Positions 13,224 through 20,367 of a stretch of DNA of 35,889 nt are shown here, in pieces. The notes under the pieces are model-generated. The model saw nothing but the letters and a program-made list of their open reading frames with translations. It had not been told where the DNA came from and did not search any database. Positions within the stretch are counted from its first letter, which is position 1. The number at the start of each line of letters is the position of its first letter. Position numbers and translations under genes: made by a program. Source of the DNA: a virus; IMG/VR virus record IMGVR_UViG_3300036766_000229, positions 1 to 35,889 of that record; one strand, given 5' to 3'.

Positions 13224-13580
13224 ATGTCTAACTTCGTCATCAAAGTAGAGGGCTTAGACGAAGCACGAGAAGCATTGAGGAAGTATCCCGAGAAAGCCAA
13301 AGGAGCTTTCGCCACAGCTATTTCCAAAACGGTTCGGGCTGTGAAAGCTGAGACTCAGAGACGCGCACCTGTGGATACGGGCAGGTTGAGAACATCTGTC
13401 CACGTCGTCAAAGAAACGCCAACCGAAGGAGAAGTGGATAGCGGTGTGAAGTATGCCATCTTCGTCCACGAAGGCACTCGCTTTATGAAGGGTCGGCCGT
13501 TTATGAGAGATGCGGTCGGCTCATTGAGTACCGCTATTCAGCGTTGGTTCGGTGAGGCAATGGAACAGATTTTTAAGTAG
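13224..13580 (+). CDS. HK97 gp10-like tail-completion protein
   Basis: 118 residues. RAPVDTGRLRTSVHV (residues 49-63), VKYAIFVHEGT and a GRPFMRDAV segment are the classic signature of HK97 gp10-like proteins, which act at the head-tail junction. The start ATG 13224 follows a TAA directly. Confidence 0.85.
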   Translation: MSNFVIKVEGLDEAREALRKYPEKAKGAFATAISKTVRAVKAETQRRAPVDTGRLRTSVHVVKETPTEGEVDSGVKYAIFVHEGTRFMKGRPFMRDAVGSLSTAIQRWFGEAMEQIFK

Positions 13581-13585
13581 AGGGG

Positions 13586-13591
13586 TATAAT
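13586..13591 (+). promoter_or_regulatory. -10-like TATAAT box 8 bases before the tail-terminator ATG
   Basis: TATAAT with eight bases to ATG 13600, so a transcript would start at, or a base or two before, the start codon. No -35 match. Confidence 0.45.
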
Positions 13592-13599
13592 ATATCCAA

Positions 13600-14022
13600 A
13601 TGATTGAAACGATCTTCGATGCCATCAAAGCCTACCTAGTCCTAGTAGACGAAATTGAGGAAGTGCTTGAGTATCCGACCGATCAGCCAACTGGCTACCC
13701 CTACGCTTGGGTGGAGTATGTCGGGGATGAATCGGAAATCCTCAACAACCAGTCTGACCGTGTGACCTACGAGTTCAGGATTCGCCTGATCCAAGAGAAG
13801 TTTGAGGACATCAAGGGCCGAGCGAACGCCGAGGAAACGACCCGAGACAGGGCCTATACTATCAGTGAGAAGTTCCGCGCCAATAACAACCTCAACACAG
13901 GCACGGTGCTTAAGATGCGCCCTATCCGCACCGAGAAGGAATATGTACAGGGGGCCACTCGTATCCAATTGACTATAACGCTAATGGTTGAGACAATAGA
14001 GACAATCACGAGATCATCCTAA
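13600..14022 (+). CDS. Tail terminator protein, probable
   Basis: 140 residues with the gpU/tail-terminator layout: an N-terminal helix MIETIFDAIKAYL, a PYAWVEYVGDESEI strand pair, VTYEFRIRLIQEK, and a C-terminal strand LTITLMVETIE. It caps the tail tube and lies just before the tail tube gene. Position and fold pattern support the call. Confidence 0.65.
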   Translation: MIETIFDAIKAYLVLVDEIEEVLEYPTDQPTGYPYAWVEYVGDESEILNNQSDRVTYEFRIRLIQEKFEDIKGRANAEETTRDRAYTISEKFRANNNLNTGTVLKMRPIRTEKEYVQGATRIQLTITLMVETIETITRSS

Positions 14023-14023
14023 T

Positions 14024-14227
14024 ATGAAAATAAGAGCAACAACTCATTGTGTCATTCCCCAACTCGGTCTATCTTTCGAGCGTGGTGATGTGAGAGAAGT
14101 TGGCAATGAGCAGGGCGAGAGTCTGGTAATGACTGGCAACTTTGTAAAGGTTGAAGAAAGCGAAACTGGCGAGAGAGACGGAGGTTATAAACACCGCGAG
14201 ATGCGACGTGGGCGCAAGAACCTTTAA
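14024..14227 (+). CDS. Hypothetical protein, 67 aa
   Basis: Starts one base after the previous stop. An N-terminal beta segment resembles small phage proteins of the form ...LGLSFERGDVREV...GNFVKVEE. The tail is basic (REMRRGRKNL). It may be a head-tail accessory protein. Confidence 0.55.
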   Translation: MKIRATTHCVIPQLGLSFERGDVREVGNEQGESLVMTGNFVKVEESETGERDGGYKHREMRRGRKNL

Positions 14228-14235
14228 TACCGTAG

Positions 14236-14241
14236 TATAAT
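14236..14241 (+). promoter_or_regulatory. -10-like TATAAT box 6 bases before the tail tube ATG
   Basis: TATAAT with six bases to ATG 14248, the exact spacing expected for a leaderless transcript. No -35 match. Confidence 0.5.
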
Positions 14242-14247
14242 AAAAAC

Positions 14248-15201
14248 ATGACAGTATACACTGGACGCAGAGGAACACTAGGAGCGGCGGTCGTTGTCAC
14301 GTCTGGCAATTCCGCACAATCCAAAGTCTATCTGCCCTTTCTCGAAAATACTCTTCAAGAAATGCACGAGCCGATTGCAGATAATTCTGCTAGAGGCGTG
14401 CGTGATACAGAAGGCAATATGTCGGTCGTCGGCAAGAAGTGGGGCGAGGGCAATATCAAAATGGTACTCGACCCTGAGCAAGCACCTATCCTCTTTGCTG
14501 GTGCGCTTGGTACATCCTCCATCACTTCTCTTGGCAACGGTCTCTATCGCCACTTCTTCACTCGCAAGTCGGCCAACGAAATCACCAGCATCAACTTCTA
14601 TGTGGATAGAGGGACTGATAAGGTGGATTTCTCTTTCGCAGGTATTGACCAGCTTGACCTTGAGTTCTCCGAAGATGTCGCTACTCTCACGGCTCAAGTT
14701 CTCTCGGCTTACCCAACCGTGCGACCTACGGCTCTGGTAGAAACTGGTGTCTACACTACTGACACTCCCCCTCTCTACACCTTCAAGGATGCCAAGGTTT
14801 ACCTCGGCACGAACGGTGCGGCTTCGACTACCCTTGCTCTCCGTGAATGTTCTATCTCCCTCAAAAACAATCTTGAAGCTATCTACGCTCCGAATGATAA
14901 CGACATCGACAGGATTGTTTCCAAGGGCTTTGAATGCAACGGCAGTATGCGCCTCCTTCTCGAAGATGAGACCTACAAGACAGCGTTCAGTTCTCTCACC
15001 AAGTATTCTCTCGCTATCGTCTTTAACGAATCGGCCACCACTGGCGAAATTGTCATCTACGTTCCGCGCATCAGGATTCAGGGCTACAAGCAGGATAGGC
15101 CGATTGACGATCTTGAGGAACAGACCATTGAGTTCATCGCAGAGACTGCCAACTACCCTATCAACATCAGCGTCAAGAACGAGAAGTCCACATACGCATA
15201 G
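14248..15201 (+). CDS. Major tail tube protein, probable
   Basis: 317 residues, beta-rich. It begins with TVYTGRRGTLGAAV and contains GNGLYRHFFTRKSANEITS and a C-terminal EEQTIEFIAETANYPI. This matches the length and layout of siphophage tail tube proteins, which stack into the tail tube. It sits between the terminator and the chaperones, as expected. Its own TATAAT box fits a need for high expression. Confidence 0.75.
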   Translation: MTVYTGRRGTLGAAVVVTSGNSAQSKVYLPFLENTLQEMHEPIADNSARGVRDTEGNMSVVGKKWGEGNIKMVLDPEQAPILFAGALGTSSITSLGNGLYRHFFTRKSANEITSINFYVDRGTDKVDFSFAGIDQLDLEFSEDVATLTAQVLSAYPTVRPTALVETGVYTTDTPPLYTFKDAKVYLGTNGAASTTLALRECSISLKNNLEAIYAPNDNDIDRIVSKGFECNGSMRLLLEDETYKTAFSSLTKYSLAIVFNESATTGEIVIYVPRIRIQGYKQDRPIDDLEEQTIEFIAETANYPINISVKNEKSTYA

Positions 15202-15233
15202 AGGCTTCGATTAACAGGTAATTTAGGACACTT

Positions 15234-15551
15234 ATGGAAAATAAAACAATTCAGACTACCAGTGGCAAGACTGTTGTGCTTAAGCAGTTGCTCACGGGCA
15301 GAGACATCGAGTACATCGAACAGCCAATGCTCGATCTCAAGATTGCTTTCAGCGAGAAAGGGAAGTTGGCTGGGGAGATGAACGCTGGTGATGCCAAGAC
15401 CCAATCGCTCCACCGTGCCATTGAGAAGGTGGTTATCTCCGTGGATGGCAAGACAGATTCTATTCTTGAAATCGTCCTTGACCTACCTGCCAAGGATTAT
15501 AGAGAAATCGCTCTAGAGGTAGATAAGATTGTCGCTGGGGATTCTTTTTAG
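15234..15551 (+). CDS. Tail assembly chaperone, short form (gpG-like)
   Basis: 105 residues. MENKTIQTTSGKTVVLKQLLTGRD at the start and LPAKDYREIALEVDKIV near the end resemble siphophage tail chaperones that coat the tape measure. It ends TCT TTT TAG; the downstream -1 frame encodes the longer form. Confidence 0.75.
   Translation: MENKTIQTTSGKTVVLKQLLTGRDIEYIEQPMLDLKIAFSEKGKLAGEMNAGDAKTQSLHRAIEKVVISVDGKTDSILEIVLDLPAKDYREIALEVDKIVAGDSF
15543..15551 (+). other. -1 ribosomal frameshift site (TCT TTT TAG)
   Basis: The TTT codon at 15546-15548 can slip back one base onto an identical TTT (15545-15547) with the stop TAG waiting in the A site. The -1 frame then stays open for 70 codons. This is the lambda G/GT arrangement, in which a small fraction of ribosomes makes the extended chaperone. 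Confidence 0.75.
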
Positions 15552-15760
15552 AAGCCCGTCAGAACTCGGTCAGGTATTACAAGGTTGGTCGCCTGACTCC
15601 TGAGATGATGGTAGTGAGCATTATGAGGGAGATGGGCTGGACGTACGACCAATATCTCTCACAGCCAATCCACGTCATTGAGCTACTCAAAGCCCAATTG
15701 GAAATTGACGCTCACCAGCAAAAACAAGAGCAAGAGAAAGCGAAACGAAAGAGTCGCTGA
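15548..15760 (+). CDS. Tail assembly chaperone, frameshift extension (gpT-like)
   Basis: This frame has no proper start codon at its beginning and is entered by -1 slippage, giving a fusion of about 175 residues. It reads LEARQNSVRYYKVGRLTPEM..., then an MREMGWTYDQYLSQP segment, and ends in a Lys/Gln-rich coiled tail. Such C-terminal domains recruit the tail tube protein. The gene order just before the tape measure supports this. Confidence 0.75.
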   Translation, partial: LEARQNSVRYYKVGRLTPEMMVVSIMREMGWTYDQYLSQPIHVIELLKAQLEIDAHQQKQEQEKAKRKSR

Positions 15761-15773
15761 TTTGTCTTGGTGC

Positions 15774-15779
15774 TATAAT
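15774..15779 (+). promoter_or_regulatory. Extended -10 box before the tape measure gene
   Basis: TGCTATAAT is a full extended -10 (TGn-TATAAT), 11 bases before ATG 15791. It can work without a -35 box. Confidence 0.5.
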
Positions 15780-15790
15780 AAAATCAAATT

Positions 15791-17446
15791 ATGGCTCAGC
15801 AATTCGATCTCAAGTTTATCGCTTCGCTCGAAGACAGGGCTTCTTCTCAAATGCAGAATATGGAGAAGAAACTACAGGGGATGTCTCGTGGTTTCGGGGC
15901 ATTAACTGTCGCTAGTGGTGCGGCGTTCGCAGGAATCACGGCTGGTATTATGGGTGCGGTTAAAGCTGGTATTGATTTTGAGCAGACGACCATTGCCTTT
16001 GAAACAATGGTGGGTTCTGCTGAGAAGGCTAAAATCCTGCTTGGGCAACTGACAGATTTTGCCTCAAAAACCCCTTTCCAACTCACTCAAGTTGAGACTG
16101 CCACCAAACAACTCTTGGCCTATGGAGTCTCGGTTGAGGATATTATCCCCACCCTCAAGACTCTTGGTGATATTTCATCAGGTGTCGGTATGGATAAATT
16201 GCCGAATCTCATTCTTGCCTTCGGTCAGGTTAAGGCCGCCACTCACTTGACTGGTATGGAACTGCGCCAATTCACGGAATCTGGTGTCCCCCTTTTACAA
16301 GCTCTTGTAGACCAAGCCAATAAGATGGGCGGTGCAATGACTTCAACGGGCAAGGCAGTCAAGGCAACACATATAGATATAAAAGAATTGAATGACAAAC
16401 TTGCTATCGCCAAAGTGAGACTGGCCGAGGCAGAGAAAAAAGGAAAGCAAAAGGCTTCAACCATGATGTCTTTAAGAAATGCTGTCGAGAACTATCAGCA
16501 GGCAATAAGCAAAGCCAATATTACGAATCAGGGTGTAGCTGAAACCTTTGCGCGTACGACCGTCACGGCCGCTCAAATGCAGGAAGCTATCTCTAACGGA
16601 GAAGTGACCTTTGAACAGGTTCAGAAAGCACTTCAAGGGATGACTACAGAGGGTGGTAAGTTTAATGATCTGATGCTTAAACAATCCGCTACTCTCGGTG
16701 GTATGCTCTCGAACTTACAGGATGCAATAGAGAAGACGATGAGGTCAATCGGTACTCAAATCGTCCCCCAACTCAAACCCCTCGTTGAGTGGTTGATTGA
16801 AGCCACCGCCAAAGTTCAGGCATTTGCGGCAGAGCATCCTAAACTTACTACTGCCATCATTCTGGCCGCCGCCGCCCTCACTGGATTAGTGGCACTCATA
16901 GGTACTATTGGCTTGATTCTCCCAACCGTCATCGCAGGATTCGTCCTCCTAGCTGGGCCAGTGGGACTTATCATCGTTGCTATCGTCGCTCTCTCGGCCG
17001 CCATAACGTATCTCATTATAAAATGGGGTGAGATAAGGACTGCTTTTATAGAAGGTTGGACGGCCCTCAAAGCCATCTTCAAGGAGACTGTGGACTGGAT
17101 TATCGCCAACACTCTACAACCGCTTATGGACTGGATCAATAAAGTAGTTTCAGCACTCTCAAGAGTCAAGGAAAGCGTATCGAGTGTGGCCAGCAAGGTG
17201 GGGAGCGGGATCACCAACAGCATCAAGAACATCATCCCATTCGCAGACGGCGGTATCGTGACACGGCCAACTCTCGGTCTAGTCGGTGAAGCTGGGCCAG
17301 AAGCTATCGTGCCTCTGAGCAAGATGGGTGGCTTCGGCGGTGGTCTCAGTATTACTATCACAGGCAACACCTTTATGTCAGACAGGGAAGCCGCCGAGAA
17401 AATCGGCAATATGATTATCAAATCGCTACCACTTAAACTAGCCTAA
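15791..17446 (+). CDS. Tape measure protein
   Basis: 551 residues. The N-terminal tape-measure domain contains AGIDFEQTTIAFETMVGSAE and ASKTPFQLTQVETATKQLLA, typical of the family. A coiled-coil region with KAEKKG-type charge is followed by a run of hydrophobic helices at about residues 353-413. The C-terminus has FADGGIVTRPTLGLVGEAGP, common in this family. It sets tail length: at about 0.15 nm per residue the tail would be near 80 nm. It may also form part of the DNA channel in the host membrane. Confidence 0.93.
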   Translation: MAQQFDLKFIASLEDRASSQMQNMEKKLQGMSRGFGALTVASGAAFAGITAGIMGAVKAGIDFEQTTIAFETMVGSAEKAKILLGQLTDFASKTPFQLTQVETATKQLLAYGVSVEDIIPTLKTLGDISSGVGMDKLPNLILAFGQVKAATHLTGMELRQFTESGVPLLQALVDQANKMGGAMTSTGKAVKATHIDIKELNDKLAIAKVRLAEAEKKGKQKASTMMSLRNAVENYQQAISKANITNQGVAETFARTTVTAAQMQEAISNGEVTFEQVQKALQGMTTEGGKFNDLMLKQSATLGGMLSNLQDAIEKTMRSIGTQIVPQLKPLVEWLIEATAKVQAFAAEHPKLTTAIILAAAALTGLVALIGTIGLILPTVIAGFVLLAGPVGLIIVAIVALSAAITYLIIKWGEIRTAFIEGWTALKAIFKETVDWIIANTLQPLMDWINKVVSALSRVKESVSSVASKVGSGITNSIKNIIPFADGGIVTRPTLGLVGEAGPEAIVPLSKMGGFGGGLSITITGNTFMSDREAAEKIGNMIIKSLPLKLA

Positions 17447-17447
17447 A

Positions 17448-18929
17448 GTGAATGTCGAACTACTTATCAATGGGCATGACCGCACTTCTCTTGTAGATGC
17501 AGATTCGATATTCAAGTCGAACATCATCAATGACCGAGAGGATTCATTAAACTTTGATGTCATTGAAAGTTTCCCTTCCGAGTTTTTGCTCCAAGAAAAC
17601 GGCTATAGTCTTCTCCAAGAGAACGGAGATGGGATAATCCTTGAAGCTACGCTTCTCGATGGAACTTCTCTGGCTGTGGGGAATGATATTGAGTTGTGGC
17701 TTAGTGCGGAAAAAGTATTCGGAGGCATCATCACTTCTCTCAAGACCACAACGAGAGGGGATAGAAATGTGATCTGGCACGTTGAATGTTCGGACTACAC
17801 CTTCCTCCTCAACCGCGCGCTCATCACTGAGAGATACGAAGATAGTACGGCTGATGTCATCATTGCCGACCTCATCACCCAGCTTAATGAGGTGGCCGAT
17901 GAGACCTTCACTGGCAACAACGTGAATGCTCCGATAGATATTTCCTCTATCGGCTTCAACCGACTGACAGTCCGCCAGTGCATTGACAAGATAGCCCAAC
18001 TGTTGAATTACTACTGGTACATCGACTACGACAAAGACATCCATTTCTTCGCCAAGAATAGCGAAGTCGCGCCCTTCTCCATTACTGACGATAACGGAAA
18101 CTTCCTCTATGACTCGCTCGAAGTGACCGAGGACTTGAATCAAATCAGAAACGTCGTTCTGCTCGAAGGAGCAGAGATTGAGGGTACGACCCGAGTGGAA
18201 ATCTACAATGCGGTAGAGAATCAAAGAGCCTTCCCTCTGGCCAACAAATATGCCCATGTGCCGACGGTCTACCTGAACGGCAGTTCGGTTACGGTAGGCA
18301 TAGACTTCCTCACAGCCGACGAAGATATGTCGGTGGCATGGGACTTCAACCAAAAGTATCTGCGCTTCATTGATACGCTGAACTCAACGCAGAGCGTGAT
18401 GACTTCGGGGATCCCCCTCTTTCCCCTCATTGTCCAACTGCAGGACTCGACCTCTATCTCCCTCTATGGCGAATACCAATACACCAAGAAGGATACGACC
18501 GTCAGGACTAGAGATGAGGCTATTGCGCTGGCCTCGGCCCAACTCGATGCCTATGCCGCGCCTATGGTTGAGGGTAGCTTCAAGACCTATACGGATGGTC
18601 TGCGTGCAGGACAGATTATCAACATTCAATCGGACGTGCGAAGTGTGGATGACTTCTACCTGATTGAAAGAGTGAACATGAAAATCCAAGCGGTAGATAG
18701 AGCCATCTACGAAGTGCAGTTTGCCTCAGTGAGAACACAGGGTATCGTGAGTGTCTTGCAGGGCCTCCTCACGGACGACGAACTCAAAGAAGGCGAGTCA
18801 GGCCAGATTCTCGCCTTCGAGCAAGTCTCAACCAACTTCTCGGTCACGGCCGAAGTGACTGACATCACGGTCGATGGCGACCCTTATGTTTGGGGAACTG
18901 ACAAGTGGAATATGTCAGTATGGTCTTAA
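17448..18929 (+). CDS. Tail tip/hub protein, probable, GTG start
   Basis: 493 residues. The start is GTG 17448, directly after the tape measure stop. Residues 40-65 contain a duplicated LLQENG motif, a pattern seen in phage tail proteins. The N-terminal VELLINGHDRTSLVDADS and central VRQCIDKIAQLLNYYWYID are like hub proteins of the gp27/gpJ type, with a beta-rich C-terminal part. It probably builds the baseplate hub that holds the tape measure. Confidence 0.65.
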   Translation: MNVELLINGHDRTSLVDADSIFKSNIINDREDSLNFDVIESFPSEFLLQENGYSLLQENGDGIILEATLLDGTSLAVGNDIELWLSAEKVFGGIITSLKTTTRGDRNVIWHVECSDYTFLLNRALITERYEDSTADVIIADLITQLNEVADETFTGNNVNAPIDISSIGFNRLTVRQCIDKIAQLLNYYWYIDYDKDIHFFAKNSEVAPFSITDDNGNFLYDSLEVTEDLNQIRNVVLLEGAEIEGTTRVEIYNAVENQRAFPLANKYAHVPTVYLNGSSVTVGIDFLTADEDMSVAWDFNQKYLRFIDTLNSTQSVMTSGIPLFPLIVQLQDSTSISLYGEYQYTKKDTTVRTRDEAIALASAQLDAYAAPMVEGSFKTYTDGLRAGQIINIQSDVRSVDDFYLIERVNMKIQAVDRAIYEVQFASVRTQGIVSVLQGLLTDDELKEGESGQILAFEQVSTNFSVTAEVTDITVDGDPYVWGTDKWNMSVWS

Positions 18930-18933
18930 GTGA

Positions 18934-18939
18934 TATTAT
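18934..18939 (+). promoter_or_regulatory. Extended -10-like TGATATTAT, 6 bases before ATG 18946
   Basis: TATTAT preceded by TGA forms an extended -10 with six bases to the ATG, predicting a leaderless mRNA. Confidence 0.45.
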
Positions 18940-18945
18940 AAAAAC

Positions 18946-19461
18946 ATGAAATCAATCTCCAAGTTCGGTCTAAGCGGAAAATACAGACTGCTTTCATTCA
19001 AAACTGGGGAGTACCAAGCGTGGCTCAAAGACCAATCCCAGCCTCGGCCAACTCCCCTTCGCACGAGTGGTTGGATGCACAACATCGTGGTCATCAACGC
19101 CACAAGGGGATTGAATATCCTCATCAGACATCTTACGGATGATACGGCTATAGATTTGGTCGTCTCATCAGCTTCGATTGGAACTGGCAATACCGCTCCG
19201 TCTGTAAATGATACAAGTCTCGATGTCTCGGTTCTCTCGGGCATTCCCGTAGCCAGAGCGACGGCCAATACTGACAATGCGGTCATCGAGTTCTTCATCA
19301 CTGACAGCGAATTGGCTGACGGGACTTATAAGGAGTTTGGTCTTTTCGTCAATCGAAGTAATGAGAAACTTTTTGCCCGTAGTCTCATTACTCCCAACCA
19401 CACCAAGTCCGCAGGCGAAGATACTTTGGTAGAATATACGATAACAGCCTCATCATCATAA
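18946..19461 (+). CDS. Tail/baseplate protein, 171 aa
   Basis: Beta-rich protein with a basic N-terminus (MKSISKFGLSGKYRL) and a C-terminal TDSELADGTYKEFGLFV segment that recurs in siphophage tail-tip proteins. It sits between the hub and the probable fibre genes. Exact role unknown. Confidence 0.55.
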   Translation: MKSISKFGLSGKYRLLSFKTGEYQAWLKDQSQPRPTPLRTSGWMHNIVVINATRGLNILIRHLTDDTAIDLVVSSASIGTGNTAPSVNDTSLDVSVLSGIPVARATANTDNAVIEFFITDSELADGTYKEFGLFVNRSNEKLFARSLITPNHTKSAGEDTLVEYTITASSS

Positions 19462-19465
19462 AAAT

Positions 19466-20038
19466 ATGACTATCGGAACAGGACAAGTAATTGCACCATC
19501 AGATTTCCCAGAAGCCAAGAGCATTGTTCCTGTGTCGGATTATCCGCTCGTTTTTCACGGCGCGAACGACGGCCAAGATCAGTTGGAGATTTCCAGCAAT
19601 ACCAATATGGTTTGTGGTCGGGTTTTCTTCCCAGCCCATATCACGGTTAATAAACTATCGTTCGTCGTCCAACTTGTCAGTGTGGCTGGCACTTTCAAAA
19701 TTGCCATGTACAGCGAAGATGGGCAGACCAAAATCATAGACCAAGTAAGTGCCACGATAAGTTCTACGGGGCTTAAGACCATCTCTCTAGGTGCGCCAAT
19801 CACTATCCCTCGCGGTTACTATTATCTCTGTGTGGTTGGAATTAGTACCGTTTTCGTAGACCTGTGGGGTTGGACACTGGCGACTGGTGGAGTATCAACA
19901 ACATTGGCTAACACCGTTTCTTCCGAACCTAGATTTGCAGGCTATGTGGCAGTCTCGGCAGGAACTCCGCCGTCCACCTTTGACCCGACTGCGCTGACGG
20001 CAAGTGATAGAATCCCATTGATTAGATTCGACAACTAA
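19466..20038 (+). CDS. Tail tip/fibre-associated protein, 190 aa
   Basis: Soluble and beta-rich, with a jelly-roll-like distribution of hydrophobic residues: RVFFPAHITVNKLSFVVQLV near residue 52, and IPRGYYYLCVVG. It lies in the tail fibre region, so it may bind receptor or sugar. No family recognised. Confidence 0.5.
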   Translation: MTIGTGQVIAPSDFPEAKSIVPVSDYPLVFHGANDGQDQLEISSNTNMVCGRVFFPAHITVNKLSFVVQLVSVAGTFKIAMYSEDGQTKIIDQVSATISSTGLKTISLGAPITIPRGYYYLCVVGISTVFVDLWGWTLATGGVSTTLANTVSSEPRFAGYVAVSAGTPPSTFDPTALTASDRIPLIRFDN

Positions 20039-20039
20039 A

Positions 20040-20360
20040 ATGGCAGACGCAAAAATCTCAGAACTGACAGCCTATACCACACCCATCAGCACGGACTTGT
20101 TCGTGATTGTGGATATTAGCACCACTACCACTAAGAAGATTACCTTCTCTGATCTCAAATCAGCGATGGCAGGAAGGCTGGCTCCAACGGGAACGGTGGA
20201 TGGGGTGAATGCTTCTTTCGTTTTTACCATTGCACCCAGCATCATCTTCGTAGATGGAGTAGCCAAGCAGAAGGTGGCCAGCGATGGCACGGTCAATTGG
20301 ACTGGCACGACCACCTGCGTGTTGGCCGTCGCTCCAACATTTGATGTATTTGGTCTATAA
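20040..20360 (+). CDS. Tail fibre-type protein, 106 aa
   Basis: The N-terminal ADAKISELTAYTTPISTDLF followed by VIVDISTTTTKKITFSDL is a common start of phage tail fibre and receptor-binding proteins. A short C-terminal beta domain follows. It probably joins a fibre to the tail tip. Confidence 0.65.
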   Translation: MADAKISELTAYTTPISTDLFVIVDISTTTTKKITFSDLKSAMAGRLAPTGTVDGVNASFVFTIAPSIIFVDGVAKQKVASDGTVNWTGTTTCVLAVAPTFDVFGL

Positions 20361-20361
20361 T
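20356..20361 (+). promoter_or_regulatory. -10-like TATAAT box 6 bases before ATG 20368
   Basis: TATAAT overlaps the end of the preceding gene, with six bases to the ATG, so it predicts a leaderless mRNA. No -35 match. It supports ATG 20368 as the true start over upstream in-frame codons. Confidence 0.5.
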
Positions 20362-20367
20362 AAATCC

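Noticed and set aside
17547-18353. Long minus-strand open frame (268 codons)
   Set aside because: Antisense shadow of the tail hub gene; no start signal or motif.
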